Origin: Fidelibacterota bacterium | GTDB taxonomy: Bacteria > Fidelibacterota > Marinisomatia > Marinisomatales > UBA1611 | Direction: 5' to 3' | Assembly: GCA_012964275.1 (NCBI GenBank) | Contig: DTUG01000228.1 | Location: 1 to 6,246, forward strand | DNA: 6,246 nt | Part shown: one piece after another, positions 1 to 6,246 of the stretch | Layout: each line of letters begins with the position of its first letter | Position numbering within the stretch: position 1 is the first letter of the stretch | Program-made: the position numbers and the translations under genes | The notes under the pieces: model-generated | Told to the model about the DNA's origin: nothing | The model's input: only the letters and a program-made list of their open reading frames with translations | Databases searched by the model: none

Positions 1-60
1 GAAACTGAAAAAGAAGAAAAACATTCTGAAATAGAATCTGATTCAGAATCTGAAAAATAG
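1..60 (+). CDS. C-terminal tail of an upstream gene (partial, product unknown; possibly cdaA)
   Basis: Frame 1 is open from the window edge to a TAG stop at 58-60 and gives 19 residues, rich in Glu, Ser and Lys (for example ESDSESEK at the very end). Such acidic, low-complexity tails are usually disordered extensions and carry no domain information. The following gene is a YbbR-repeat protein starting about 15 bases downstream on the same strand. In many bacteria the gene before ybbR/cdaR is the membrane diadenylate cyclase cdaA, so this may be the end of a CdaA homologue. That identity rests on gene order alone. The reading frame and stop are seen directly; the product is a guess. Confidence 0.6.
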   Translation, partial: ETEKEEKHSEIESDSESEK

Positions 61-75
61 ATTAAATTGGATGGG

Positions 76-1053
76 ATGAATACCAATACTCCCATTGATT
101 TTTTGCTAAGTCAGAAATTTGTCCTGCCCCTTGGAACTTTTGGTTTGGCTTTTTTACTTTGGATATTTGTCGTAAGTGGTAATGAGTATTTAATGATGCT
201 GGATTTACCAATCGAAGCACGCAATTTGAATGCTCAAAAAGCACACCGCGAAGAAGTTCCCGAATTTGCATCTGTACTTTTGCAGGGTACCGGGCGTGAT
301 TTGTTTAAAGCATATATACTCCGCGGATTTGCAGGATTTAAACTGGTTTTGGATTTGGAAGGCATTTCTAAAGAATACGAATTTGTCTTAAATGACTATT
401 TTGACAAACATCCCCAAAAGGTCGTTCTCCCGTCAGCGTATAAATTGAAATATGTTGAAGTAATATATCCTAGTCGTGTAAAGATAAGTTTAGATGAAAT
501 TCTGGTAAAAACTGTTCCAGTAAAACCGCTGATCCATGTTGATCTGGTAGATGGATACATTCAAATCAATCCAATAAAACTAACTCCATCGGAAGTGGAA
601 ATTGCAGGACCAAAAGTGGATCTTGCATCTATTACCGAAGTATCAACTTACCCGGATACCTTTCATCAATCCCGCCTTTCTTTAAATGGGAAAATTAAGA
701 TACAGTCTATGGGTCGATTAATCGAGTTTTCGGAAAATGAAATTGAATTTGATATTGATATTCAGCAAATAAGTGAGCGAATTATTGTAGATATACCCGT
801 TGTAGTAATCAACAAACGTGAAAAAATTCGTGTATTTCCATCACCGCAGACGGTTTCTCTCACTGTAATCGGCGGTATGAATCAAATTGCTGGATTGAAT
901 TCTGATGATATTGATGTTACAGTAGACTTTAATGATTGGACTCGTTACAAGCAGTTTTATGAGCCTGATATAAAAATCCCAGCAGAAGTATTGGATTGGC
1001 AAGATCTTTCACCACGCACTATCGAACTTGGTGTTGCCAGAGAAGCAGGATGA
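76..1053 (+). CDS. YbbR-domain (CdaR-like) membrane-anchored protein
   Basis: Predicted 325-residue protein with one N-terminal membrane helix (about residues 15-34, ending LLWIFVVSG) followed by an all-beta extracytoplasmic part made of repeated YbbR-like units. Three units can be made out: about residues 38-130 (contains LLQGTGRDLF), 140-230 (typical pattern of a proline-rich VPVKP strand, then EVEIAGPKVDLASI), and 232-320 (IIVDIPVVVIN, then VSLTVIGG and DIDVTVDF). In Firmicutes the homologue CdaR binds and modulates the diadenylate cyclase CdaA, so a role in c-di-AMP or envelope control is likely but not shown here. The ATG at 76 was chosen over a TTG at 67, which would add only three residues; neither has a strong ribosome site, though GGATGGG lies just before the ATG. 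The 3' end overlaps tsaD by four bases. Confidence 0.85.
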   Translation: MNTNTPIDFLLSQKFVLPLGTFGLAFLLWIFVVSGNEYLMMLDLPIEARNLNAQKAHREEVPEFASVLLQGTGRDLFKAYILRGFAGFKLVLDLEGISKEYEFVLNDYFDKHPQKVVLPSAYKLKYVEVIYPSRVKISLDEILVKTVPVKPLIHVDLVDGYIQINPIKLTPSEVEIAGPKVDLASITEVSTYPDTFHQSRLSLNGKIKIQSMGRLIEFSENEIEFDIDIQQISERIIVDIPVVVINKREKIRVFPSPQTVSLTVIGGMNQIAGLNSDDIDVTVDFNDWTRYKQFYEPDIKIPAEVLDWQDLSPRTIELGVAREAG

Positions 1054-2039
1054 CCGTACTTGGGATAGAAACATCCTGTGATGAAACAGCAGCATCGATT
1101 TGTTCTGATGGTAAAATTCTATCAAGTATAATCAGCTCACAGATTATCCACTCGTCATTTGGTGGGGTGGTTCCAGAAATTGCATCCCGAGAGCATGAGA
1201 GGATGCTCAATTCTATTGTAAGTAATTCCTTATCGGATGCAAACCTCAAACTTGGTGATTTAGATGCAATAGCCGTAACCAATGGACCAGGATTGGCTGG
1301 AGCACTATTGACAGGGGTAAGCTTTGCGAAAGGTTTGGCACTCGGTCTCAATATTCCTCTAATTCCAATTAACCATCTGGAGGCCCACATATTCGTGAAC
1401 TTTCTTGCTGATCCAACGTTGGAATATCCATTTTTATGTCTTTTAGTCTCGGGGGGGCATACCCAACTCTGGCTGATAAACGATATGGAAATTTATGAAC
1501 TACTTGGGGAGACCAGAGATGATGCTGCCGGTGAAGCATTTGATAAAGGATCTCGAATATTGGGTTTGGGTTATCCTGGGGGACCTCAAATAGAGAAAAC
1601 TGCCCAATATGGAAATCCAAATGCAATAGTTTTCCCCCGCGGTTTAATGGATCCCGATAGTTTGGAATTCAGTTTCAGCGGTCTAAAAACATCGCTACTA
1701 TATTTTATGGATGACTTTCAAGAAACACCGGATTGCAGATTACCCGATGTTGCGGCAAGCTACCAGCAAGCCATAATAGAGAGTTTATCAGAGAAGTTGG
1801 CCCGTGCAGTAGAGAAAAACGGGGTAAAAACTTGTGTTGTAGCCGGTGGTGTTGCCGCAAATTCACGTTTACGTTTAGTATTGAAGAATCGAATTAAAAA
1901 TGTGCGGATATTATTTCCTGATTTAGAATATTGCACTGATAATGCTGCCATGGTCAGTTTTTTAGGTGAGTTAAAGTTTAAGAAAAGTGATAAGTCAAAC
2001 TTGCTTTTTAGCGTTCTACCTAATTTAAAACTGAATTAA
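1050..2039 (+). CDS. tsaD: tRNA N6-adenosine threonylcarbamoyltransferase TsaD
   Basis: A 329-residue protein, close to the usual 330-345 for bacterial TsaD (Kae1/Gcp/YgjD family, ASKHA fold). It transfers the threonylcarbamoyl group from threonylcarbamoyl-AMP to A37 of ANN-decoding tRNAs, working in the cytoplasm with TsaB and TsaE, neither of which is in this window. Visible signatures: N-terminal GIETSCDET (residues 5-13), metal ligands in HLEAH (His109 and His113), SGGHT (134-138), DDAAGEAFDKG (157-167), YPGGP (175-179), FSFSGLKT (207-214), AGGVAAN (265-271) and CTDNAAM (295-301) with metal ligand Asp297. All expected active-site elements are intact. The ATG at 1050 matches the family N-terminus; an in-frame upstream start at 996 would add residues unlike the family. 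The ATGA overlap with the YbbR gene implies translational coupling. AGAGAAG at 1039-1045 is a modest ribosome site. Confidence 0.97.
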   Translation: MTVLGIETSCDETAASICSDGKILSSIISSQIIHSSFGGVVPEIASREHERMLNSIVSNSLSDANLKLGDLDAIAVTNGPGLAGALLTGVSFAKGLALGLNIPLIPINHLEAHIFVNFLADPTLEYPFLCLLVSGGHTQLWLINDMEIYELLGETRDDAAGEAFDKGSRILGLGYPGGPQIEKTAQYGNPNAIVFPRGLMDPDSLEFSFSGLKTSLLYFMDDFQETPDCRLPDVAASYQQAIIESLSEKLARAVEKNGVKTCVVAGGVAANSRLRLVLKNRIKNVRILFPDLEYCTDNAAMVSFLGELKFKKSDKSNLLFSVLPNLKLN

Positions 2040-2041
2040 AA

Positions 2042-4150
2042 GTGCAAATATCATTTACATTCCCAGATCCCCTATTTTGGGTGGTATTACTTATTTCAAT
2101 TATTGTATTTATCTTATCATTTATTCAGATTATTCGATATGCAAGATTTAAAATAATAATTTGGCTAAGAGGATTAGCATTATTTCTGGTATTAATATTG
2201 TTTTTAAACCCAACAATGGATATCAAGAAAGAAGAATCCAAATCATTAGCATGGCAGATCTTTATAGATCAATCACTTAGTATGACCTACTACAAACAAC
2301 CCTCATCATCTACATATTTATCAGGTGTATCTTCTTTTGTAAATAGATTGAAACAAGCTGGGGTCCAACTGGAGGTTTATTCCTTTGGTTCACGTATAGA
2401 TACCGTAGGAAATGTCGAAAATCTTACACTGAATGTCGGGTCTACAGATATTGGTCATGTGTTTAAGAAAATGGAAGAGGATAAACAGAAAAGTATAGCC
2501 GGAGCAGTAATCTTTACAGATGGTCAAGTCAATCAAGGACCTTTACCTACATCCTTTGATATTAATACATCTATACCTATTCATATTATAGGGGTTGGTG
2601 ATACGATCCCAATGATAGATGTAGCGGTACAGTCCATTGATGCACCCCCTGTTGTAGTGAAGGGGGAAAAAGTAGACCTCGATGTGTTAATTTCCAGTTT
2701 TGGTAAAATAAATGAACGTGTAAATGTAACCCTTTTTCATGGAAATAAATTAATTGGCTCAAAAGTAGTTAATGTAAGGGGTCATGGCGGTCAAGATAGA
2801 ATTCGCTTCAGAGCAAAGCCTGTAAAGACTGGAGAGACAAAATATCGTGTACAAATCAGTGCTTTGGCTGATGAGATAAATATTCAAAATAATCGGCAGA
2901 TCGTAAGGGTGCATGTTTTGAAAGACCGGTACCGCATAGCTTTGATCACCGGTGCACCAAATTATAATACAGCTGTTTTAAAGCATTATATTCGTGATAA
3001 CCAGAAGTATGAACTTGATCATTTTATTTATGTAAATAATGGATTTTCTCCTGACTTAAATTCTTTTTGGGAAGGAAAGTACGAGTTGATTGTTTTTGAC
3101 AATCATCCCGTTGATATTAACGCTAAAGAATGGGAGTCTTTCATCAGGGTTTTTGCTAAAAAACTTATTTTGCATCAATCCAGTTTTGCAATTATTGCTG
3201 GACCAGAATTATTACCACGAACCATTGCCGGCTATTTGCACCTGATGGATTTGGAATTGAAAGAACCTGTTTTAGCTAGTGGTATTCAAACTGAATGGCA
3301 TGTAACAGAGGAATGGATGAATCTTTTTCCGTTCCAAGGAACAGGGTGGTCTTCGGATGAAAATTTCAGCCTTCCGCCTCTAGTATCTGGTATTGAAACC
3401 ACAACATCTGGGCAGTATATATTAGCGAAATATACTGTTTCATCCTTGAATGTTCCGTTGCTGATTGCCGGGGAAAAACAATCAATGAGGTATTGTTTCT
3501 GGAGTTCACCGGATATGTTTTCATTGCATTACAAACTACAAGGTTCAACACATTCCAATTTGCTAAAGGATATGTGGAATAACATGTTTGGTTGGTTAAT
3601 GAAAACAGGTGGAGACAAAGAATTTTTTTTCCGGTCAGATAAAAATTCATATCAACAAGGTGAAGCAGTCATGTTAACAGGCAAACCTACTGTGCCTTCG
3701 ACGATTTTAATGGAGGATGGAATTGTGCACTTATTTGCCGAAGGTAAAAAAATCGGTTCAAAACCTTTGTCATTCGATTTGGAGAGTAGGGAATATAAAA
3801 GCCGGTTTTGGACATCACAACCAGGCCATATTGAATACAAGGTTGAAATTAATCAGGGTGAAGAATCTTATGTGATTGGCAGGGGATCATTTGATGTTGA
3901 AGAAAGCCAAATAGAGTTAAATCGTGTCTTTTTAAATGATTCCCCACTGAAAATGATTAGCGAAAAAACAAACGGTGAATTCAAGTATTGGGAAAATCGT
4001 CATTTGTTGGTAGATATGATTAACCCTCAAACAAAATCTGATTCATTTATTCAACGGGCTGTTTTGCATGAAAATATATGGATAATGATAGCTATTATTG
4101 GAATATTAACTTCAGAATGGATATTAAGAAGGAGAGTTGGTTTAATGTGA
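2042..4150 (+). CDS. Large membrane protein with VWA domain and glutamine-amidotransferase-like region
   Basis: A 702-residue protein of unknown function. Two membrane helices lie at about residues 11-31 and 38-56, separated by a positive RYARFK loop. A von Willebrand A domain spans about 70-190 with a complete MIDAS: DQSLS (Asp76, Ser78, Ser80), Thr135 and FTDG (Asp160). A beta-rich, probably Ig-like stretch follows (about 195-292). Residues about 296-400 look like the Rossmann-like core of class I glutamine amidotransferase-like proteins (YRIALITGAP, then YELIVFDNHP). No catalytic cysteine appears there; the only cysteine in the protein is Cys485. Residues 530-620 look like another beta-sandwich. 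A last helix (about 678-694) ends in RRR. The positive-inside rule puts the bulk in the periplasm or outside. The GTG at 2042 is two bases after the tsaD stop, has no clear ribosome site, and no upstream start is possible in frame. The function is not known; a metal-dependent binding or scaffold role is inferred. Confidence 0.85.
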   Translation: MQISFTFPDPLFWVVLLISIIVFILSFIQIIRYARFKIIIWLRGLALFLVLILFLNPTMDIKKEESKSLAWQIFIDQSLSMTYYKQPSSSTYLSGVSSFVNRLKQAGVQLEVYSFGSRIDTVGNVENLTLNVGSTDIGHVFKKMEEDKQKSIAGAVIFTDGQVNQGPLPTSFDINTSIPIHIIGVGDTIPMIDVAVQSIDAPPVVVKGEKVDLDVLISSFGKINERVNVTLFHGNKLIGSKVVNVRGHGGQDRIRFRAKPVKTGETKYRVQISALADEINIQNNRQIVRVHVLKDRYRIALITGAPNYNTAVLKHYIRDNQKYELDHFIYVNNGFSPDLNSFWEGKYELIVFDNHPVDINAKEWESFIRVFAKKLILHQSSFAIIAGPELLPRTIAGYLHLMDLELKEPVLASGIQTEWHVTEEWMNLFPFQGTGWSSDENFSLPPLVSGIETTTSGQYILAKYTVSSLNVPLLIAGEKQSMRYCFWSSPDMFSLHYKLQGSTHSNLLKDMWNNMFGWLMKTGGDKEFFFRSDKNSYQQGEAVMLTGKPTVPSTILMEDGIVHLFAEGKKIGSKPLSFDLESREYKSRFWTSQPGHIEYKVEINQGEESYVIGRGSFDVEESQIELNRVFLNDSPLKMISEKTNGEFKYWENRHLLVDMINPQTKSDSFIQRAVLHENIWIMIAIIGILTSEWILRRRVGLM

Positions 4151-4153
4151 GTT

Positions 4154-4190
4154 ATTGGGAACTACTTTCTTAATACGGTAGTTATCCAAT
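4154..4190 (+). repeat. Imperfect inverted repeat / potential RNA hairpin in the ugd leader
   Basis: The arms at 4154-4165 (ATTGGGAACTAC) and 4178-4190 (GTAGTTATCCAAT) pair over 12 positions with one G-U pair and one bulged A, leaving a 12-base loop. It starts four bases after the stop of the VWA gene. There is no T-run after the 3' arm (TCTACATGCG follows), so it is not a standard intrinsic terminator. It could be an operator, an mRNA-stability or processing hairpin, or a weak terminator between the two gene blocks. The pairing is read directly; any function is inference. Confidence 0.5.
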
Positions 4191-4200
4191 TCTACATGCG

Positions 4201-4207
4201 AAGGAAG
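4201..4207 (+). promoter_or_regulatory. Ribosome binding site of ugd
   Basis: AAGGAAG lies 4-6 bases before the GTG at 4212, a good Shine-Dalgarno match and the clearest one in the window. It supports the GTG start of ugd. It contrasts with the neighbouring genes, which have weak or no such sites and appear to rely on coupling to the gene before. This suggests that ugd is independently initiated, as expected for the first gene of a new block. Confidence 0.75.
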
Positions 4208-4211
4208 TAAA

Positions 4212-5534
4212 GTGATAAGAATTACAGTAATAGGGACTGGCTATGTTGGTTTAGTCAGCGGTGCAGGCATATCTAGTTTTGGACATAATGTCATATGTGC
4301 TGATATAGATGAAGAAAAGATCAAAAAACTGCGGGGTGGTGTAATACCCATTTATGAACCGGGATTGGAAGAACTGGTGCAACGGAATCGAGATGCGGGG
4401 CGATTATCTTTTACAAACGATTTAATAGAGGCTATACATAGTGCAAATGTGATTTTTATTGCCGTAGGCACTCCTCAGAGTGCAAATGGAGAAGCGGATA
4501 TTTCAGCTATTGAAGATGTTGCAAAAATAATTGGAAAGAATCTAAATGATTACAAAGTGATTTGCACAAAAAGCACTGTTCCAATTGGTACCGGAAATCA
4601 CATTTGTGAATTGATCAGGAGAAATATGCCGGAAAATGGTGAATTTGATTATGTTTCTAACCCTGAGTTTTTACGTGAAGGATCTGCTGTAAAGGATTTT
4701 CTCTGGCCGGATAGATTAATCATGGGTGCTAATAGTGATAAGGCTTTTTCTATGATGAAAGAGATTTATAGGCCATTGTACATCAATGACACACCGATGC
4801 TGCACACTAGTGTGGCTACAGCAGAAATGATTAAATATGCCAGCAATGCCTTCCTTGCTTTAAAGATCAGTTATATTAATGAGATTGCAAATCTTTGTGA
4901 GTCGGTTGGAGCGGATGTTCATCAGGTGGCCAGGGCCATGGGACAGGATGGCCGAATAAGTAAAAAATTTTTACACCCAGGACCTGGATATGGTGGCTCC
5001 TGTTTTCCCAAGGATGCACCTGCACTCATAGCAGTAGCAGAAGCTAATGGTCAGGAAATTCGCACAATAAAAGCAGCAATTTCTGCCAATGAAGCGCAGA
5101 AAAAGAGAATGGTTGACAAACTCTTGAAACTGATGAATGGATCTCTATCCGATAAAACTGTAGCTGTATTGGGCTTGTCATTTAAACCAAATACAAACGA
5201 TGTTCGTGAATCGCCTGCAATAGAAATGATTCAAGCGATTTTGAATGGGAACGGTACGGTAAGAGCCTTTGATCCAGTTGCGAATGAATCAATGCATACA
5301 ATTTATCCAGACATTAATTACTATTCATCATGGGAAGAAGCTGTATATCAAGCAGATTGTGCCGTGATTATGACTGAATGGAATGAGTTTCGAGGCATGG
5401 ATCTGAGCGTATTAAAAAATCAGTTAATTAATCCTGTTATACTTGATACTCGCAATGTGTTAAACATGTATGAGTTGCTGAAACTTGGATTTACATTCGA
5501 TAATGTGGGGAGATTAAAACCGAGTGAGAGTTGA
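4212..5534 (+). CDS. ugd: UDP-glucose 6-dehydrogenase
   Basis: A 440-residue cytoplasmic enzyme of the UDP-glucose/GDP-mannose dehydrogenase family, of usual length. It oxidises UDP-glucose twice with NAD+ to UDP-glucuronate, a donor or precursor for acidic polysaccharides. The N-terminal Rossmann domain has GTGYVGL (residues 8-14) with Asp31 closing the second strand. IPIYEPGLEEL (45-55) is typical of Ugd. The substrate side shows NPEFLREGSA (150-159), and IKYASNAFLALK contains Lys208 and Asn212. The catalytic loop GYGGSCFPKD (259-268) carries the nucleophile Cys264 and Asp268. The C-terminal domain has GLSFKPNTNDVRESP (321-335). Every expected catalytic residue is present. Related GDP-mannose or UDP-N-acetyl-sugar dehydrogenases are less likely given these motifs. 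The GTG start is fixed by the ribosome site at 4201-4207 and by the family N-terminus. The end overlaps rfbC by 11 bases. Confidence 0.95.
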   Translation: MIRITVIGTGYVGLVSGAGISSFGHNVICADIDEEKIKKLRGGVIPIYEPGLEELVQRNRDAGRLSFTNDLIEAIHSANVIFIAVGTPQSANGEADISAIEDVAKIIGKNLNDYKVICTKSTVPIGTGNHICELIRRNMPENGEFDYVSNPEFLREGSAVKDFLWPDRLIMGANSDKAFSMMKEIYRPLYINDTPMLHTSVATAEMIKYASNAFLALKISYINEIANLCESVGADVHQVARAMGQDGRISKKFLHPGPGYGGSCFPKDAPALIAVAEANGQEIRTIKAAISANEAQKKRMVDKLLKLMNGSLSDKTVAVLGLSFKPNTNDVRESPAIEMIQAILNGNGTVRAFDPVANESMHTIYPDINYYSSWEEAVYQADCAVIMTEWNEFRGMDLSVLKNQLINPVILDTRNVLNMYELLKLGFTFDNVGRLKPSES

Positions 5535-6072
5535 AAAGACCGCCATCCCTGGTGTTGTTGAGATTTATCCGGATGTTTTTAATGATGAGCGCGGACACTT
5601 TTTTGAATCTTTTCGCGACACGACATTTAGTGATAAAGGATTGCCTTCCATTTTTCGCCAGGTTAATCAAGCCAGTTCCCAAAAAGATGTTTTAAGAGGG
5701 CTGCATTATCAGTTAGCACATCCGCAAGGTAAATTGGTACGGGTTATATCTGGTAGAATAAGAGATGTGGCAGTGGATATTCGAAAACGTTCACCAACAT
5801 ATGGTCATTATGAAATATCCCAATTAACTGACAATAATGACAAAATGCTTTACATACCAGAAGGATTTGCACATGGATATGTTGTAGAATCAGATTTAGC
5901 TGTGGTGGAATATCAATGTACCGACATATATGTTCCGGACGATCAATTTGGAATAAACTGGAATGATCCGGATCTTAATATTCCCTGGGGTATCTCAACA
6001 CCGATCTTATCTGAAAAGGATAATGAACTGCCTTTTTTAAAAGAACAAAATTTTTTACCTGCTTACAAATGA
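5524..6072 (+). CDS. rfbC: dTDP-4-dehydrorhamnose 3,5-epimerase
   Basis: A 182-residue cupin-fold enzyme (RmlC), of the normal family length. It epimerises C3 and C5 of dTDP-4-dehydro-6-deoxyglucose, the third step towards dTDP-L-rhamnose. Family motifs appear in order: DERGHFFESFR (21-31), NQASSQ (48-53), LRGLHYQ (57-63) with catalytic base His61, HPQGKLVRV (66-74) with Lys70, MLYIPEGFAHGY (108-119), EYQCTDIY (129-136) with the probable acid Tyr130, INWNDPDLNIPW (144-155), and LSEKD (162-166), whose Asp166 probably supports the catalytic His. The GTG at 5524 overlaps the ugd end by 11 bases; GGGGAG at 5507-5512 is a plausible ribosome site about 11 bases upstream. The stop overlaps the start of rfbB (ATGA). 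Position next to rfbB supports the rhamnose route over other dTDP-sugar epimerases. Confidence 0.95.
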   Translation: MRVEKTAIPGVVEIYPDVFNDERGHFFESFRDTTFSDKGLPSIFRQVNQASSQKDVLRGLHYQLAHPQGKLVRVISGRIRDVAVDIRKRSPTYGHYEISQLTDNNDKMLYIPEGFAHGYVVESDLAVVEYQCTDIYVPDDQFGINWNDPDLNIPWGISTPILSEKDNELPFLKEQNFLPAYK

Positions 6073-6246
6073 GCCAAAAAAAAAGTACAATGTTAGTTAC
6101 AGGCGGATGCGGATTCATTGGGTCCAATTTCGTCCGTTATGTGCTTGATCAGCCAGATGAGTACAATGTAGTAAACTTGGATAAACTGACCTATGCTGGT
6201 AATATTAATAATTTGAACGGCATCGATAGCATACCGCAAATCATGC
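6069..6246 (+). CDS. rfbB: dTDP-glucose 4,6-dehydratase, N-terminal part (cut by the window edge)
   Basis: The first 59 residues of an extended short-chain dehydrogenase; the frame is still open at the window end. The NAD-binding glycine motif TGGCGFIG (residues 11-18) is followed by NLDKLTYAGN (36-45), whose Asp38 is the expected NAD-ribose ligand and whose TYAGN sequence is characteristic of RmlB. The full enzyme (usually 330-360 residues) converts dTDP-glucose to dTDP-4-dehydro-6-deoxyglucose, the substrate of the RfbC encoded just upstream. The catalytic YxxxK region lies outside the window. The ATG at 6069 overlaps the rfbC stop as ATGA; an internal ATG at 6090, giving MLVTGG, fits the family N-terminus equally well. 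Neither has a clear ribosome site, so coupling to rfbC translation is likely. A run of nine A bases (6076-6084) lies between the two starts. Confidence 0.93.
   Translation, partial: MSQKKSTMLVTGGCGFIGSNFVRYVLDQPDEYNVVNLDKLTYAGNINNLNGIDSIPQIM

Noticed and set aside
23..53. Eight-base inverted repeat (ATTCTGAA / TTCAGAAT) and a GAATCTGA direct repeat
   Set aside because: It lies inside the coding sequence of a Glu/Ser-rich tail, where repeated GAA and TCT/TCA codons create such matches; there is no T-run and the frame continues to a stop.
996..1049. Upstream in-frame extension of tsaD
   Set aside because: The extra residues do not resemble the TsaD N-terminus, which begins a few residues before GIETSCDET, and the ATG at 1050 forms a standard ATGA overlap.
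1451..1457. G7 run in tsaD as a possible frameshift site
   Set aside because: The run encodes part of the invariant SGGHT motif and the frame is intact on both sides; phase variation of this highly conserved, often essential gene is unlikely.
1019..1951. Reverse-strand open frames across tsaD (up to 123 codons)
   Set aside because: They are antisense to a strongly supported gene, have no recognisable domains and no plausible ribosome sites; they are shadows of the tsaD frame.
4156..4184. Sigma70-like promoter (TTGGGA, 17 bases, TAGTTA) before ugd
   Set aside because: The -10 box matches only two of six consensus bases and the apparent -35 coincides with the inverted repeat; no convincing promoter could be called.

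Overview
The window is a fully packed, same-strand (+) run of seven genes: five complete and one cut at each end. It is AT-rich chromosomal bacterial DNA. No phage, transposon, CRISPR or RNA-gene signal was seen. The DNA itself carries no taxonomic marker. The set (YbbR/CdaR-like protein, TsaD, a large membrane VWA protein, then nucleotide-sugar genes), weak Shine-Dalgarno sites and frequent GTG starts would fit an uncultured FCB-type bacterium such as Marinimicrobia or Calditrichota. That is an inference held with low confidence.

Left block (1-4150), envelope and housekeeping. The acidic C-terminal tail of an unidentified gene (1-60) is followed by a membrane-anchored YbbR-repeat protein (76-1053). 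YbbR proteins usually sit directly after the diadenylate cyclase gene cdaA, so the cut gene may be cdaA. The YbbR gene overlaps tsaD (1050-2039) by four bases (ATGA). TsaD is the catalytic subunit of the tRNA t6A37 modification machinery. Two bases after tsaD begins a 702-residue protein (2042-4150) with two N-terminal membrane helices, a von Willebrand A domain with an intact MIDAS, a beta-rich region, a class I glutamine-amidotransferase-like region lacking an obvious catalytic cysteine, and a C-terminal helix. It is the least characterised gene here.

Spacer (4151-4211). This 61-base gap is the only real intergenic space. It holds an imperfect inverted repeat able to form a 12-bp stem, a CGGTAG string resembling part of the ops element, and a good ribosome binding site for the next gene.

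Right block (4212-6246), activated sugars. ugd (UDP-glucose 6-dehydrogenase), rfbC (dTDP-4-dehydrorhamnose 3,5-epimerase) and the start of rfbB (dTDP-glucose 4,6-dehydratase) overlap by 11 and 4 bases. Together they supply UDP-glucuronate and part of the dTDP-L-rhamnose route, pointing to a surface polysaccharide locus continuing beyond the right edge. The block is ordinary biochemically. The points worth a second look are the VWA protein, the spacer structure and the tight gene coupling.
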